From an uncultured Francisella sp. (GTDB lineage: Bacteria > Pseudomonadota > Gammaproteobacteria > Burkholderiales > Neisseriaceae), in assembly GCA_905373555.1 (NCBI GenBank), contig CAJPTP010000056.1, positions 1-6,773 on the forward strand: DNA of 6,773 nucleotides, given 5' to 3'. A program made the position numbers and the translations under genes. The notes under the pieces are model-generated. The model was not told the DNA's origin. It saw nothing but the letters and a program-made list of their open reading frames with translations, and searched no databases. Shown here piece after piece: positions 1-5,737 of this stretch. Positions within the stretch are counted from its first letter, which is position 1. Every line of letters begins with the position of its first letter.

Positions 1-85
1 CTTTGGATTGGCGCGGTTGCGCCCGCCCGAGCCTCAGCGCCCCGCCCATCGCCCTACCGCAGATCAACCCGAAGGCGTCGGCTTG

Positions 86-114
86 TTGACCGCGCCTGCG
101 GATCAAATGATAAT
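86..114 (+). promoter_or_regulatory. Sigma70-like promoter for the TerB_N membrane protein gene
   Basis: A TTGACC -35 box (86-91) and a GATAAT -10 box (109-114) are separated by exactly 17 nt. Each matches the sigma70 consensus at five of six bases. The -10 lies in an AT-rich patch (about 104-127) that stands out from the GC-rich surroundings. Transcription would start near 120-122, giving a 5' leader of about 29 nt to the ATG at 150, or about 56 nt to the ATG at 177. This is the best promoter in the window. The match is seen directly; activity is inferred. Confidence 0.7.
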
Positions 115-149
115 TTGCTTTCCTTTTTCTCTTCGACCCGACCGGCGCC

Positions 150-2714
150 ATGCCGACACAACGAAATGAGCTCACGATGTACATGGATTTCCGCGCCATC
201 AGCGACGCCTCCTTGGTGATCGTCTTTGTCTTGCTGTACTTCGCCGCGCCCTACTTTTCGGGGGAGGCGGGTCTGATCGCCTTTCGTTTCCTGTTCGCGA
301 CCTTGGGCGTGGTGTTCGGCTCCATGTACGTTTCGCGCCTGTTCAAGATCATCGAGGTCTCGACGATGGGCGAGTTCATTCCATCCTCGGCCGACGTCGC
401 CGCGTCTTGGGTGTTCTCGGTTCTCTTCGCGGGGATCTTTTTGACCCTGATTTTCGGGGTCAAGACGGGCTTTTTCGCGAGCGTCGCGGCGCCCGCCTCT
501 TTGGCCGCCTCGCTTCTAAGCGTCCTGTACGGCTTGGCGATGGTGACGGGCCGGCGCTTCTTTGAGCAAAGCGCCCTGCGAAATCGGCCGGCGTCCGCCA
601 TCGACGACAAAGCGATGGTCAATTACGCGCCCCCCGCGACCCGAAAAACCCCGGTGGGGGGAGTCGGCGCCGCCCAAAGCGTCGGCGCCACGACGGCGGG
701 CAAGCTCATGCGCCAAAAGGCGGCGGGCAAGGGCGGCGAGGCCGAGCCCCAAGGGCCGGTTGCGCCCGGCAATCTGCCCTACGACCCCAACGACCCCCAA
801 GCGGTTTGGGGATACAACCGCATGAGCATCGACTACACCGTCGACAAAAAAGGGGGGCCGGAGGCCCTGCGCGAAACCGCGCGCCTGGCGTCTTCGGCCA
901 ACGACGAGCAAGCCCCGCGGTTTTACGGCAAAAACGAAAGCGCCAAGATCGGCGGGATCGACGTCGGCGGCTTGCTGTACATCGGCAACTCCGATTTTGA
1001 CTACTCTTTGTACGACCGGCCGGAAATCATCAACGTGCGCCTGGCCGCCGCCAAGGGGGAGGAAAAACCGCGCAAGTTGAATTACCGCGTGGGCTATTCC
1101 GAAATGGACGAGAAGCAGCGCCTGCACTTCCTCAAATGGCTCGCATCGGGCCGCGGCTACGACGAGGACAGGGGCTACGCGTTTTTGTACCTCTACGGTT
1201 TCGAGCGCTACATCCTCGAAGACGAAAGCAAGGCCGAAAACCCCAAGCTCGCTCTGACCAACGCCCGCGACATCGCATCCGAGCTGCGCCGGCTGATCGG
1301 CGCCTACGCGGGCGACGCGTCGCTGTGCGCTTACGCCAACCAGCTGATGGAGTGCATTTACGCGCTGTTCGAGCCCGCCAAAATCGAAGAGCGCCGGGCG
1401 TGCTTTCCCGAGCGCTACCACGTCGCGACCAACTACGCCTTGGCGCGCGACTGCAACGGCAAAGAGCCCAAGCCCATCGACTCCGATTGGGCCCTGCGCT
1501 GGGCCATCTCGCGCCACTTGGCCGGAATGTCGTCCAAAGAGGGGCTCAGCGCCCAAGAAGCGGAGACGGCGCGGCTGCTGTATCCGCTGCTGCGCATGAC
1601 CTTCAAAACCGAGTATCTGGAGCAAAGGCTGGGCTCGACGACCGCCCAGCCCGGATCCGAGCGCTTCGCGATCCCGGTCTACCCCGCCCTGTACTTTCAC
1701 AACGCCCCCGCCGCCGCGGGCTCCCCCCCGTTTCGGCTGAACTTGAAGGACGATTGGAAAGAGCCTTTGATCGCGAACGAAGCGGGCGAGAAAATCTCGC
1801 GGTGCTTCCGCGAGGCGGTCAACCAAGCCAAGACGATCTACGGCAGCGACAACCTTCAGCGCTCGTGCTTGGGCAAGATCGCGGGCGTGTACGCCGAGCC
1901 GTTGGACGAAGCGTTTTTCAACGAGTACTCGCGCTACCTGCACGAGGAGCTGGAGGTCAGCGACTCGCTGACTTTCGACAGGCTCGCGGCGATGTTCGGC
2001 TCCGAGATCAGCGAGGGCGGGTCCGACGGCAACCAAGACGCGCTGCGCTTCGTCGACGCGATGGCGTCGAGCATGGGCTGGCGCATCGTGCCCGACCCGC
2101 TGCTGCACCCATTCCGGGCCCGCAAAGACACCCGCATCCCGCTGATCAAGCTCAAAACGGCGCGCCCGCCGCAAAACCTGCTGTCGATCAGCTCGGCGCA
2201 CAAGGCATTTTGCCTTGCGGTCGCCCGCACCGTCTGCTCCCTGTGCGGCTTCAGCTTCTTGTCGGCGTGCGATTCGATCGTCAAGTCCATCGAGCGCAGC
2301 GGGGCGCCCGAGGACGAGCGCGCCTACCTTCTGCGCTACAAAGACTGGCTCGCCGCGCTGCCATCCAACGCCGAAATCGCCAAAGGCGCCGCGCGGGCCT
2401 TGGGCGAGGGCGCGGCCGGCTTCTTGGCCGAGGCGTTCGGCGCGGGCTTGGCCGAGATGGATCTGTCGGCCGACCAGTCGGCCCGGACGCGCCAAACCCT
2501 GCGCACGGGGCTGGGGCTGGACGCCATCGCCCTGCACAAGGCCGCGGACAAATTCAAAGCGGTCGAGGCCGGCTCCAAGCAAGGCGAGGGCGTCTTCATC
2601 GAAGGCAACCACGGCGACGGCTACAGCCAAGAAGACCTGCGCTTGGGCGAGCTGTTCGGCTTTTGCGGCAAGGATGTCGCCGTCATCCTGCGCATGCGGG
2701 CGCAGGGCCTTTGA
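150..2714 (+). CDS. Polytopic membrane protein with TerB_N-like and degenerate TerB-like regions
   Basis: The 854-residue product begins with four hydrophobic segments (about residues 20-36, 42-65, 83-103 and 108-133). A Gly/Ala/Pro-rich linker (145-215) follows, then a large soluble part. Residues about 270-480 resemble the TerB_N domain: a GLLYIGN strand start, Y-S-E-M near 316, FLKWLASGR (327-335) and GYAFLYLYGFERYIL (342-356), the usual 'GY.FLY.YGLER' signature. Residues 640-670 (GWRIVPDP, then IPLIKL) match the stretch that usually precedes a TerB domain in these proteins, and 683-795 fit a TerB-like helical bundle. The acidic metal-binding residues expected there (ADG...E type) are not visible, and the region after it is short (about 60 residues). 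TerB_N proteins are associated with tellurite and stress-response (Ter) systems; the function here is unknown. No good Shine-Dalgarno precedes the ATG at 150. ATGs at 177 and 183 are alternative starts, with a weak AATGAG before 177. The domain call is from remembered motifs. Confidence 0.68.
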   Translation: MPTQRNELTMYMDFRAISDASLVIVFVLLYFAAPYFSGEAGLIAFRFLFATLGVVFGSMYVSRLFKIIEVSTMGEFIPSSADVAASWVFSVLFAGIFLTLIFGVKTGFFASVAAPASLAASLLSVLYGLAMVTGRRFFEQSALRNRPASAIDDKAMVNYAPPATRKTPVGGVGAAQSVGATTAGKLMRQKAAGKGGEAEPQGPVAPGNLPYDPNDPQAVWGYNRMSIDYTVDKKGGPEALRETARLASSANDEQAPRFYGKNESAKIGGIDVGGLLYIGNSDFDYSLYDRPEIINVRLAAAKGEEKPRKLNYRVGYSEMDEKQRLHFLKWLASGRGYDEDRGYAFLYLYGFERYILEDESKAENPKLALTNARDIASELRRLIGAYAGDASLCAYANQLMECIYALFEPAKIEERRACFPERYHVATNYALARDCNGKEPKPIDSDWALRWAISRHLAGMSSKEGLSAQEAETARLLYPLLRMTFKTEYLEQRLGSTTAQPGSERFAIPVYPALYFHNAPAAAGSPPFRLNLKDDWKEPLIANEAGEKISRCFREAVNQAKTIYGSDNLQRSCLGKIAGVYAEPLDEAFFNEYSRYLHEELEVSDSLTFDRLAAMFGSEISEGGSDGNQDALRFVDAMASSMGWRIVPDPLLHPFRARKDTRIPLIKLKTARPPQNLLSISSAHKAFCLAVARTVCSLCGFSFLSACDSIVKSIERSGAPEDERAYLLRYKDWLAALPSNAEIAKGAARALGEGAAGFLAEAFGAGLAEMDLSADQSARTRQTLRTGLGLDAIALHKAADKFKAVEAGSKQGEGVFIEGNHGDGYSQEDLRLGELFGFCGKDVAVILRMRAQGL

Positions 2715-2738
2715 GCCGGCGCCCCGCCAAACCCAACG

Positions 2739-2759
2739 AGCCGCGCGCCCGGCGCGGCT
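2739..2759 (+). terminator. GC-rich hairpin after the TerB_N gene, weak terminator candidate
   Basis: Arms AGCCGCGC (2739-2746) and GCGCGGCT (2752-2759) pair over 8 bp around a 5-nt loop, 25 nt after the stop codon. No T-run follows directly; two T6 runs come only at 2784-2789 and 2793-2798. It may slow or end transcription, but it is not a classical intrinsic terminator. Confidence 0.3.
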
Positions 2760-2780
2760 TGGAAAGCCGATCGATTCGAC

Positions 2781-2798
2781 GCCTTTTTTGCCTTTTTT
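2781..2798. repeat. Tandem 9-mer GCCTTTTTT x2
   Basis: Two exact, adjacent copies of GCCTTTTTT (2781-2789 and 2790-2798) lie in the spacer before mlaA. They give two T6 runs in an otherwise GC-rich region. The repeat is seen directly; a role, such as a slippage-prone tract or a late T-tract for the hairpin upstream, is speculative. Confidence 0.7.
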
Positions 2799-2832
2799 CG
2801 AACTGCGCCGCGCCTGCGCGCGCCCGGACTCT

Positions 2833-2856
2833 TTGACTTTGACTTTGACCTTGACC
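2833..2856. repeat. Tandem hexamer TTGACY x4
   Basis: Four adjacent hexamers, TTGACT, TTGACT, TTGACC and TTGACC, fill 24 nt just before the mlaA signal-peptide region. Each resembles a -35 box, and in the mlaA frame each begins with TTG, so the array offers up to four in-frame TTG start codons (2833, 2839, 2845, 2851). No convincing -10 box lies 16-18 nt downstream of any copy. Confidence 0.75.
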
Positions 2857-4155
2857 TCGCTTTCCCGCCCCCATGACGTTTCGGCGCCGCGCCGACGCCG
2901 CGCCCGCGCAAACGCGCTTCGGGCGGCCTTGTGCGGCCTGTTGGCGGCCTTGTGCGGGGCGTGCGCCACAACGGCGCCGACGCCGAGCCCATCGGCGCCG
3001 TCGGCGCAATCGGGCGCGGCGCCAACCTTGCAAGATCGGCATGGCGCCGGCGCCCTCATCCCAAGCGGCGGCGCGGGAGCCGACGCCGGCGGCGCGGCGG
3101 GCGAAAAAACGATCGCGAATCGCGCAGTCGCGGCCCAAGAAGCGGCGGCATCGCCCGGCGCGCCCGGCGCGCCCGAGCCGGATGGCGCATCCCCATCCAC
3201 CCCATCGGCCGAAGCGACGGACGAAGCCGACCCCGACCCCGGAGACGGCGGCGGCGACGGCGTCGACGACGTCGACGCCTTCTTGCTTGAGCAAGGGGCC
3301 GACGACGCATCGCTGGCGCAATCGCCCGCCGCGGCCCGCGATCCTTACGAGAAGCTCAACCGCTTCGTGTTCGCCCTCAACGACAAGCTCGACGCCGACG
3401 CGATCGAGCCCTTGGCACGGGCCTACGGCCGGGCGCCCGCTCCCCTCAAAAAAGGGGTCGCCAACTTTTTCGACAACCTGCGCGACGTCGAAAGCGCCTT
3501 AAGCAACGTTTTGCGGATGCGGCCATCCGACGCGGCCAACGACGTCCTGCGGGTGACGGCCAACACGATCTTCGGCTTGGGCGGGATCCTCAACGTCGCC
3601 GACCGGGCGGGCCTGCGCAACAACAAAAGCACCTTCGGCGACGCCTTGTCCGACATGGGGTGGCGGCGCCCCAATTATTTTGTTATGCCGATTTTCGGCC
3701 CCTCGACCACGCGCGACGCCTTGGGCTTCGCGGCAAGCTTGGCGCTCGACCCCCGCTTGGCGGCCATGCCGGTCTCGGCTTACGCGGGAACTTGGGTCGT
3801 CGAAGGGATCGCGATGCGCGAGGCGCTGCTGGGTCTGACCGACTCCATCTCCGGCGCCTATTTGGACAAATACAGCTACACCCGCGACATGTTTTTCCTG
3901 GCCTTGGCGGCCAAAGAAAAATTGAATGCGCCTTCGGCAAGCGCGGCGCCTTGCGTCCCCGCCGAGGCGGGGCGCGGCCTCCCATCCGACCCCGCCCGCG
4001 CCCGCGCCCCTTCCTCGAAAAACAAGGGAAACAACGATTGCGCAGAGCGAAATGAGGCCCCAAACAAAGACGCCGGAAAGGGCGCGGATGGGGGCGCGCC
4101 CGCGCCCCTGAAAAACGCCGCAAACGTCGGCTCCGAAAGCGCCCGGAATCCGTGA
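2851..4155 (+). CDS. mlaA: MlaA/VacJ outer-membrane lipoprotein, start uncertain
   Basis: MlaA sits in the outer membrane and removes mislocalised phospholipids from the outer leaflet, passing them to MlaC and the inner-membrane MlaFEDB complex. With the start used here (434 residues), the family domain covers about 164-360. It opens with DPYEKLNRFVFALND and continues with NNLRDVES-type, NTIFGLGG, LNVADRAGL, FGDALSDMGW, MPIFGPSTTRDALG and a late DKYSYTRDMFF. Before it are an Arg-rich n-region (RRRRARANA), a hydrophobic stretch and a candidate lipid-attachment Cys38 in LCGAC, a slightly non-canonical lipobox. About 125 low-complexity Ala/Pro/Asp residues separate this from the domain, and a 74-residue hydrophilic tail follows it; both are longer than in E. 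coli MlaA (about 250 residues in all). The frame has no ATG or GTG near the signal peptide. TTG at 2851 is the nearest conventional alternative and has no Shine-Dalgarno. The ATG at 2873 is in another frame and would need a shift. No other mla genes are in the window. The family is secure; the 5' end is not. Confidence 0.85.
   Translation: MTSLSRPHDVSAPRRRRARANALRAALCGLLAALCGACATTAPTPSPSAPSAQSGAAPTLQDRHGAGALIPSGGAGADAGGAAGEKTIANRAVAAQEAAASPGAPGAPEPDGASPSTPSAEATDEADPDPGDGGGDGVDDVDAFLLEQGADDASLAQSPAAARDPYEKLNRFVFALNDKLDADAIEPLARAYGRAPAPLKKGVANFFDNLRDVESALSNVLRMRPSDAANDVLRVTANTIFGLGGILNVADRAGLRNNKSTFGDALSDMGWRRPNYFVMPIFGPSTTRDALGFAASLALDPRLAAMPVSAYAGTWVVEGIAMREALLGLTDSISGAYLDKYSYTRDMFFLALAAKEKLNAPSASAAPCVPAEAGRGLPSDPARARAPSSKNKGNNDCAERNEAPNKDAGKGADGGAPAPLKNAANVGSESARNP
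2922..2957 (+). repeat. 15-nt direct repeat inside the mlaA signal peptide
   Basis: GGCGGCCTTGTGCGG occurs at 2922-2936 and again at 2943-2957, offset by 21 nt (seven codons). In the mlaA frame it encodes AALCG twice, forming the hydrophobic core of the signal peptide. This suggests a local tandem duplication that lengthened the core and created a second cysteine ahead of the candidate lipobox. Confidence 0.7.
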
Positions 4156-4376
4156 GACGAAGGCGCGGCCGCTTGGGATCCGCCGTTTTGGATCGGCCTT
4201 TTCGGGGCGCCCGATCCGAGACTTGGCCGCCTGGCCGCCCGCGCTCCGCCCGCTTCGATCCCCTTTTCGACCGGCCGACTCATTTCGCCTCGTTTCGCCC
4301 GGGCCCTGCCCGATTCGCAGACTCGCGCCGGCCTGCCCGGGGCTTTCTCTCTCATGTAAAATAAGGAACTCAACCC
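4156..4376. other. Intergenic region between mlaA and the fadM leader, no clear signals
   Basis: This gap is GC-rich. It holds one 7-bp inverted repeat (GGATCGG 4190-4196, CCGATCC 4211-4217) with a 14-nt loop and no T-tract, so a terminator for mlaA is not convincing. A small AT-rich patch at about 4353-4368 contains TAAAAT and the leader ribosome binding site, but no matching -35 box. I see no RNA gene or riboswitch motif. Confidence 0.5.
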
Positions 4377-4412
4377 ATGCCGCTTGGGCGAGGGATTGAG
4401 CGCCGGATATGA
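4377..4412 (+). CDS. 11-residue leader ORF translationally coupled to fadM
   Basis: TAAGGA (4362-4367) is the best Shine-Dalgarno in this region, and it lies 9 nt before the ATG at 4377 rather than before fadM. That ATG opens an 11-codon frame, MPLGRGIERRI, whose TGA (4410-4412) overlaps the fadM ATG (4409-4411) as ATGA. fadM has only AGGGA at 4391-4395, 13 nt from its start, which is too far for efficient initiation. The arrangement is typical of translational coupling, with ribosomes ending the leader and restarting on fadM. The geometry is seen directly; expression of the peptide is inferred. The alternative is that the Shine-Dalgarno is fortuitous. Confidence 0.5.
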   Translation: MPLGRGIERRI

Positions 4413-4816
4413 GCCAACCCATAGAGATCACGGTGCGCGGCTACCACCTGGACGTGTTTCGGCACGTCAACAACGCCCGCTATTTGGAGTTTTTGGAAGA
4501 GGCCCGCTGGGCTTTTCTCGACGCCGCGGATGTGTACGCGCGGTGCGAGGAAAGGGGCCTGGGCCTCGCCGTGGCCGAAATCGACATCCGCTACCGCAAG
4601 CCCGCGCATATGAACGACCGCATCGTCGTGGACGCCAAAATCCAAGAAATCGGCCGGGCGACGGTCAAGATCGCCCAAACCGTGACGCTCAAGGATTCCG
4701 GCGCAAGGCTCGCCGACGCCGCGGTGACCATCGCGCTGTTCAACTTGAACACCGGCAGGCCCATTCGCTTGGATGACGATCTGCGCGCGCTTTTTGCGCG
4801 GGCCGACGCGGCCTGA
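4409..4816 (+). CDS. fadM: FadM-type long-chain acyl-CoA thioesterase (hotdog fold)
   Basis: FadM hydrolyses long-chain acyl-CoA to free fatty acid and CoA in the cytoplasm and in E. coli supports beta-oxidation. The 135-residue product is the expected length (E. coli FadM is about 132). Residues 9-34 closely match the E. coli FadM N-terminus: VRGYHLDVFRHVNNARYLEF followed by LEEARW. Asp15 is the likely catalytic acid of the 4HBT/YbgC active site, with His19, Asn21 and Asn22 beside it on the hotdog helix. IDIRYRKPA (58-66) matches the family's central strand. The start is placed at 4409 because it begins just before this conserved block; it overlaps the stop of a leader ORF. YbgC-type thioesterases are the main alternative, but the N-terminal match favours FadM. 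Confidence 0.88.
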   Translation: MSQPIEITVRGYHLDVFRHVNNARYLEFLEEARWAFLDAADVYARCEERGLGLAVAEIDIRYRKPAHMNDRIVVDAKIQEIGRATVKIAQTVTLKDSGARLADAAVTIALFNLNTGRPIRLDDDLRALFARADAA

Positions 4817-4840
4817 CGGCCGATCGGGATCCGTTTTTTT
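4816..4840 (+). terminator. Weak intrinsic terminator candidate after fadM
   Basis: A short ACGG (4816-4819) and CCGT (4831-4834) pairing encloses the self-complementary CCGATCGG, and it runs straight into a T7 tract (4834-4840) followed by CTTCTT. A second 5-bp hairpin, GGCCG with CGGCC (4801-4813), overlaps the fadM stop codon. The stems are weak, but the T-tract just after the gene is suggestive. Confidence 0.35.
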
Positions 4841-4850
4841 CTTCTTCCGG

Positions 4851-4899
4851 GTTCGCCGTTCGCCGTTTTTCGTTCACCGTTTTTCGTTCACCGTTCCCG
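4851..4899. repeat. Seven consecutive heptamers of the form GTTNNNS
   Basis: Forty-nine nt divide exactly into seven adjacent heptamers, each starting GTT: GTTCGCC, GTTCGCC, GTTTTTC, GTTCACC, GTTTTTC, GTTCACC, GTTCCCG. The third to sixth units form an exact 14-nt unit repeated twice (4865-4878 and 4879-4892). The array ends 42 nt before the thioredoxin-like gene. It is noncoding in any gene I can support. Repetition is seen directly; a regulatory role is unknown. Confidence 0.8.
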
Positions 4900-4941
4900 G
4901 CGCCGCCCGGATGGGCGCGCCGTTTCGACAAGGAATCGCGC

Positions 4942-5499
4942 ATGGCCGGTTTGGGCAAGAAATCGCCTTTGCGCAAGCGCGCCGAGGGCCGCTTTGCGCG
5001 CGCAAGCGACCTCAAAAGGGCGGCCGTCGTCGTCGCGGCGGCGCTGGTTTTGTGGGCGAGTCAAGCGCTGAACACATCGCCCCGCATGCAGCCGTTCGCA
5101 AGCGCCTACATCACGGGCGAGCCCGCCAACGTCAACTACGCGGGCCAAGTCACCTTGCTGGACTTTTGGTACCCCTCCTGCCCCTCCTGCCGCGCCGACG
5201 TCGAGGCATTGAACGACCTTGACAAGCTTTACCGCGACTCCAAGCTCAAGATCGTGAGCGTCAGCCTCAACGCCAACAGCTTGGACGAAGTGAGGAAATT
5301 TTCGAAGGAATTCGGCTTCGAGCGGCGCGTGGTGTACGACCAAGGCGGCGCCTTGAGCGCCCAATTCGGGATTCAATACGCCCCGACCTACCTGCTGATC
5401 GACGCGCAGGGGAACCTCGTCTACAGAAGAGTGGGCAGATTCAACGCCTTCGCCATGAAGGACAAAATCAACGAGCAGCTGGCCAAAATCCCGTCCTAG
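4942..5499 (+). CDS. Membrane-anchored periplasmic thioredoxin-like protein (TlpA/ResA family)
   Basis: The 185-residue product has a basic N-terminus (K6, K7, R11, K12, R13, with more to R26), one hydrophobic segment (about 27-43) that fits an uncleaved signal anchor, and a periplasmic thioredoxin-fold domain from about 60. Its first strand and active site read LLDFWYPSCPSC, with the redox pair Cys80 and Cys83. The fold continues with VSVSLNAN, VVYDQGGALSAQFG and YAPTYLLIDAQGNLVYRRVG, where Pro148 is the cis-proline next to the active site. Family members reduce or oxidise cysteines in periplasmic proteins, often during cytochrome c maturation; the target here cannot be told. AAGGA (4930-4934) lies 7 nt before the ATG and fixes the start. 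The nearest upstream gene, fadM, is 125 nt away across a repeat array, so co-transcription is uncertain. The exact subfamily is not resolved. Confidence 0.85.
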   Translation: MAGLGKKSPLRKRAEGRFARASDLKRAAVVVAAALVLWASQALNTSPRMQPFASAYITGEPANVNYAGQVTLLDFWYPSCPSCRADVEALNDLDKLYRDSKLKIVSVSLNANSLDEVRKFSKEFGFERRVVYDQGGALSAQFGIQYAPTYLLIDAQGNLVYRRVGRFNAFAMKDKINEQLAKIPS

Positions 5500-5553
5500 C
5501 CGAGCCGGCCTCGAAGCGCGTCTTTCTCTTTGCGCCTTTGCCCCTCTTTCTTT

Positions 5554-5572
5554 GGCCGCTTTGCGGCCTTTT
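5554..5572 (+). terminator. Candidate intrinsic terminator for the thioredoxin-like gene
   Basis: GGCCGC (5554-5559) and GCGGCC (5563-5568) form a 6-bp all-GC stem with a TTT loop, followed by TTTT (5569-5572) and then CGCGTCTT. It lies 54 nt past the stop codon on the same strand. The T-tract is short, so strength is uncertain. Confidence 0.45.
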
Positions 5573-5644
5573 CGCGTCTTGGGCGGGGCCGTTTTTCTCG
5601 GGCTTTCTTTTCGAGCGCCGAAGACGGCGGCAAGCCAAACGGAT

Positions 5645-5690
5645 GGGCAAAACAAAAGCCCCAAGCCGGAGGATCCGAAGCTTGGGGCTT
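5645..5690 (-). terminator. Strong intrinsic terminator for mdh
   Basis: Perfect 11-bp arms (AAGCCCCAAGC 5656-5666 and GCTTGGGGCTT 5680-5690) enclose an inner 4-bp stem (CGGA with TCCG) that has a GGA loop on the plus strand and a 2-nt bulge. Read on the minus strand, the stem is followed by TTTTGTTTTG. It begins 48 nt past the mdh stop. On the plus strand no T-tract follows, so it mainly serves mdh. Confidence 0.8.
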
Positions 5691-5737
5691 GGGTCGGCGG
5701 CGCGGCGCCGCCGCGCTTGCCGAAGCCTTGCGGGAAA

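Noticed and set aside
2833..2880. TTGACY copies as real -35 boxes of a promoter for mlaA
   Set aside because: At 16-18 nt from each copy the sequence is GC-rich and has no TATAAT-like hexamer.
3152..3177. Tandem CGCCCGGCG repeat as a regulatory element
   Set aside because: It lies inside the mlaA linker and simply encodes a Pro-Gly-Ala repeat in GC-rich DNA.
516..3200. An 894-codon open frame on the minus strand
   Set aside because: It overlaps the TerB_N gene and the mlaA 5' end, has GC-driven Arg/Ala/Gly/Val composition and shows no recognisable domain. The plus-strand genes explain the region.
2873..3502. ATG-started 209-codon frame opening at the mlaA signal-peptide region
   Set aside because: The translation is Arg/Pro-rich low complexity and overlaps the conserved MlaA domain in another frame. 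It matters only as the possible lost start of mlaA.
4190..4217. Inverted repeat GGATCGG/CCGATCC as an mlaA terminator
   Set aside because: The loop is 14 nt and no T-tract follows on either strand.
4357..4362. TAAAAT as a -10 box for fadM
   Set aside because: No TTGACA-like box lies 16-18 nt upstream, and the resulting transcript would start at or after the TAAGGA ribosome binding site.
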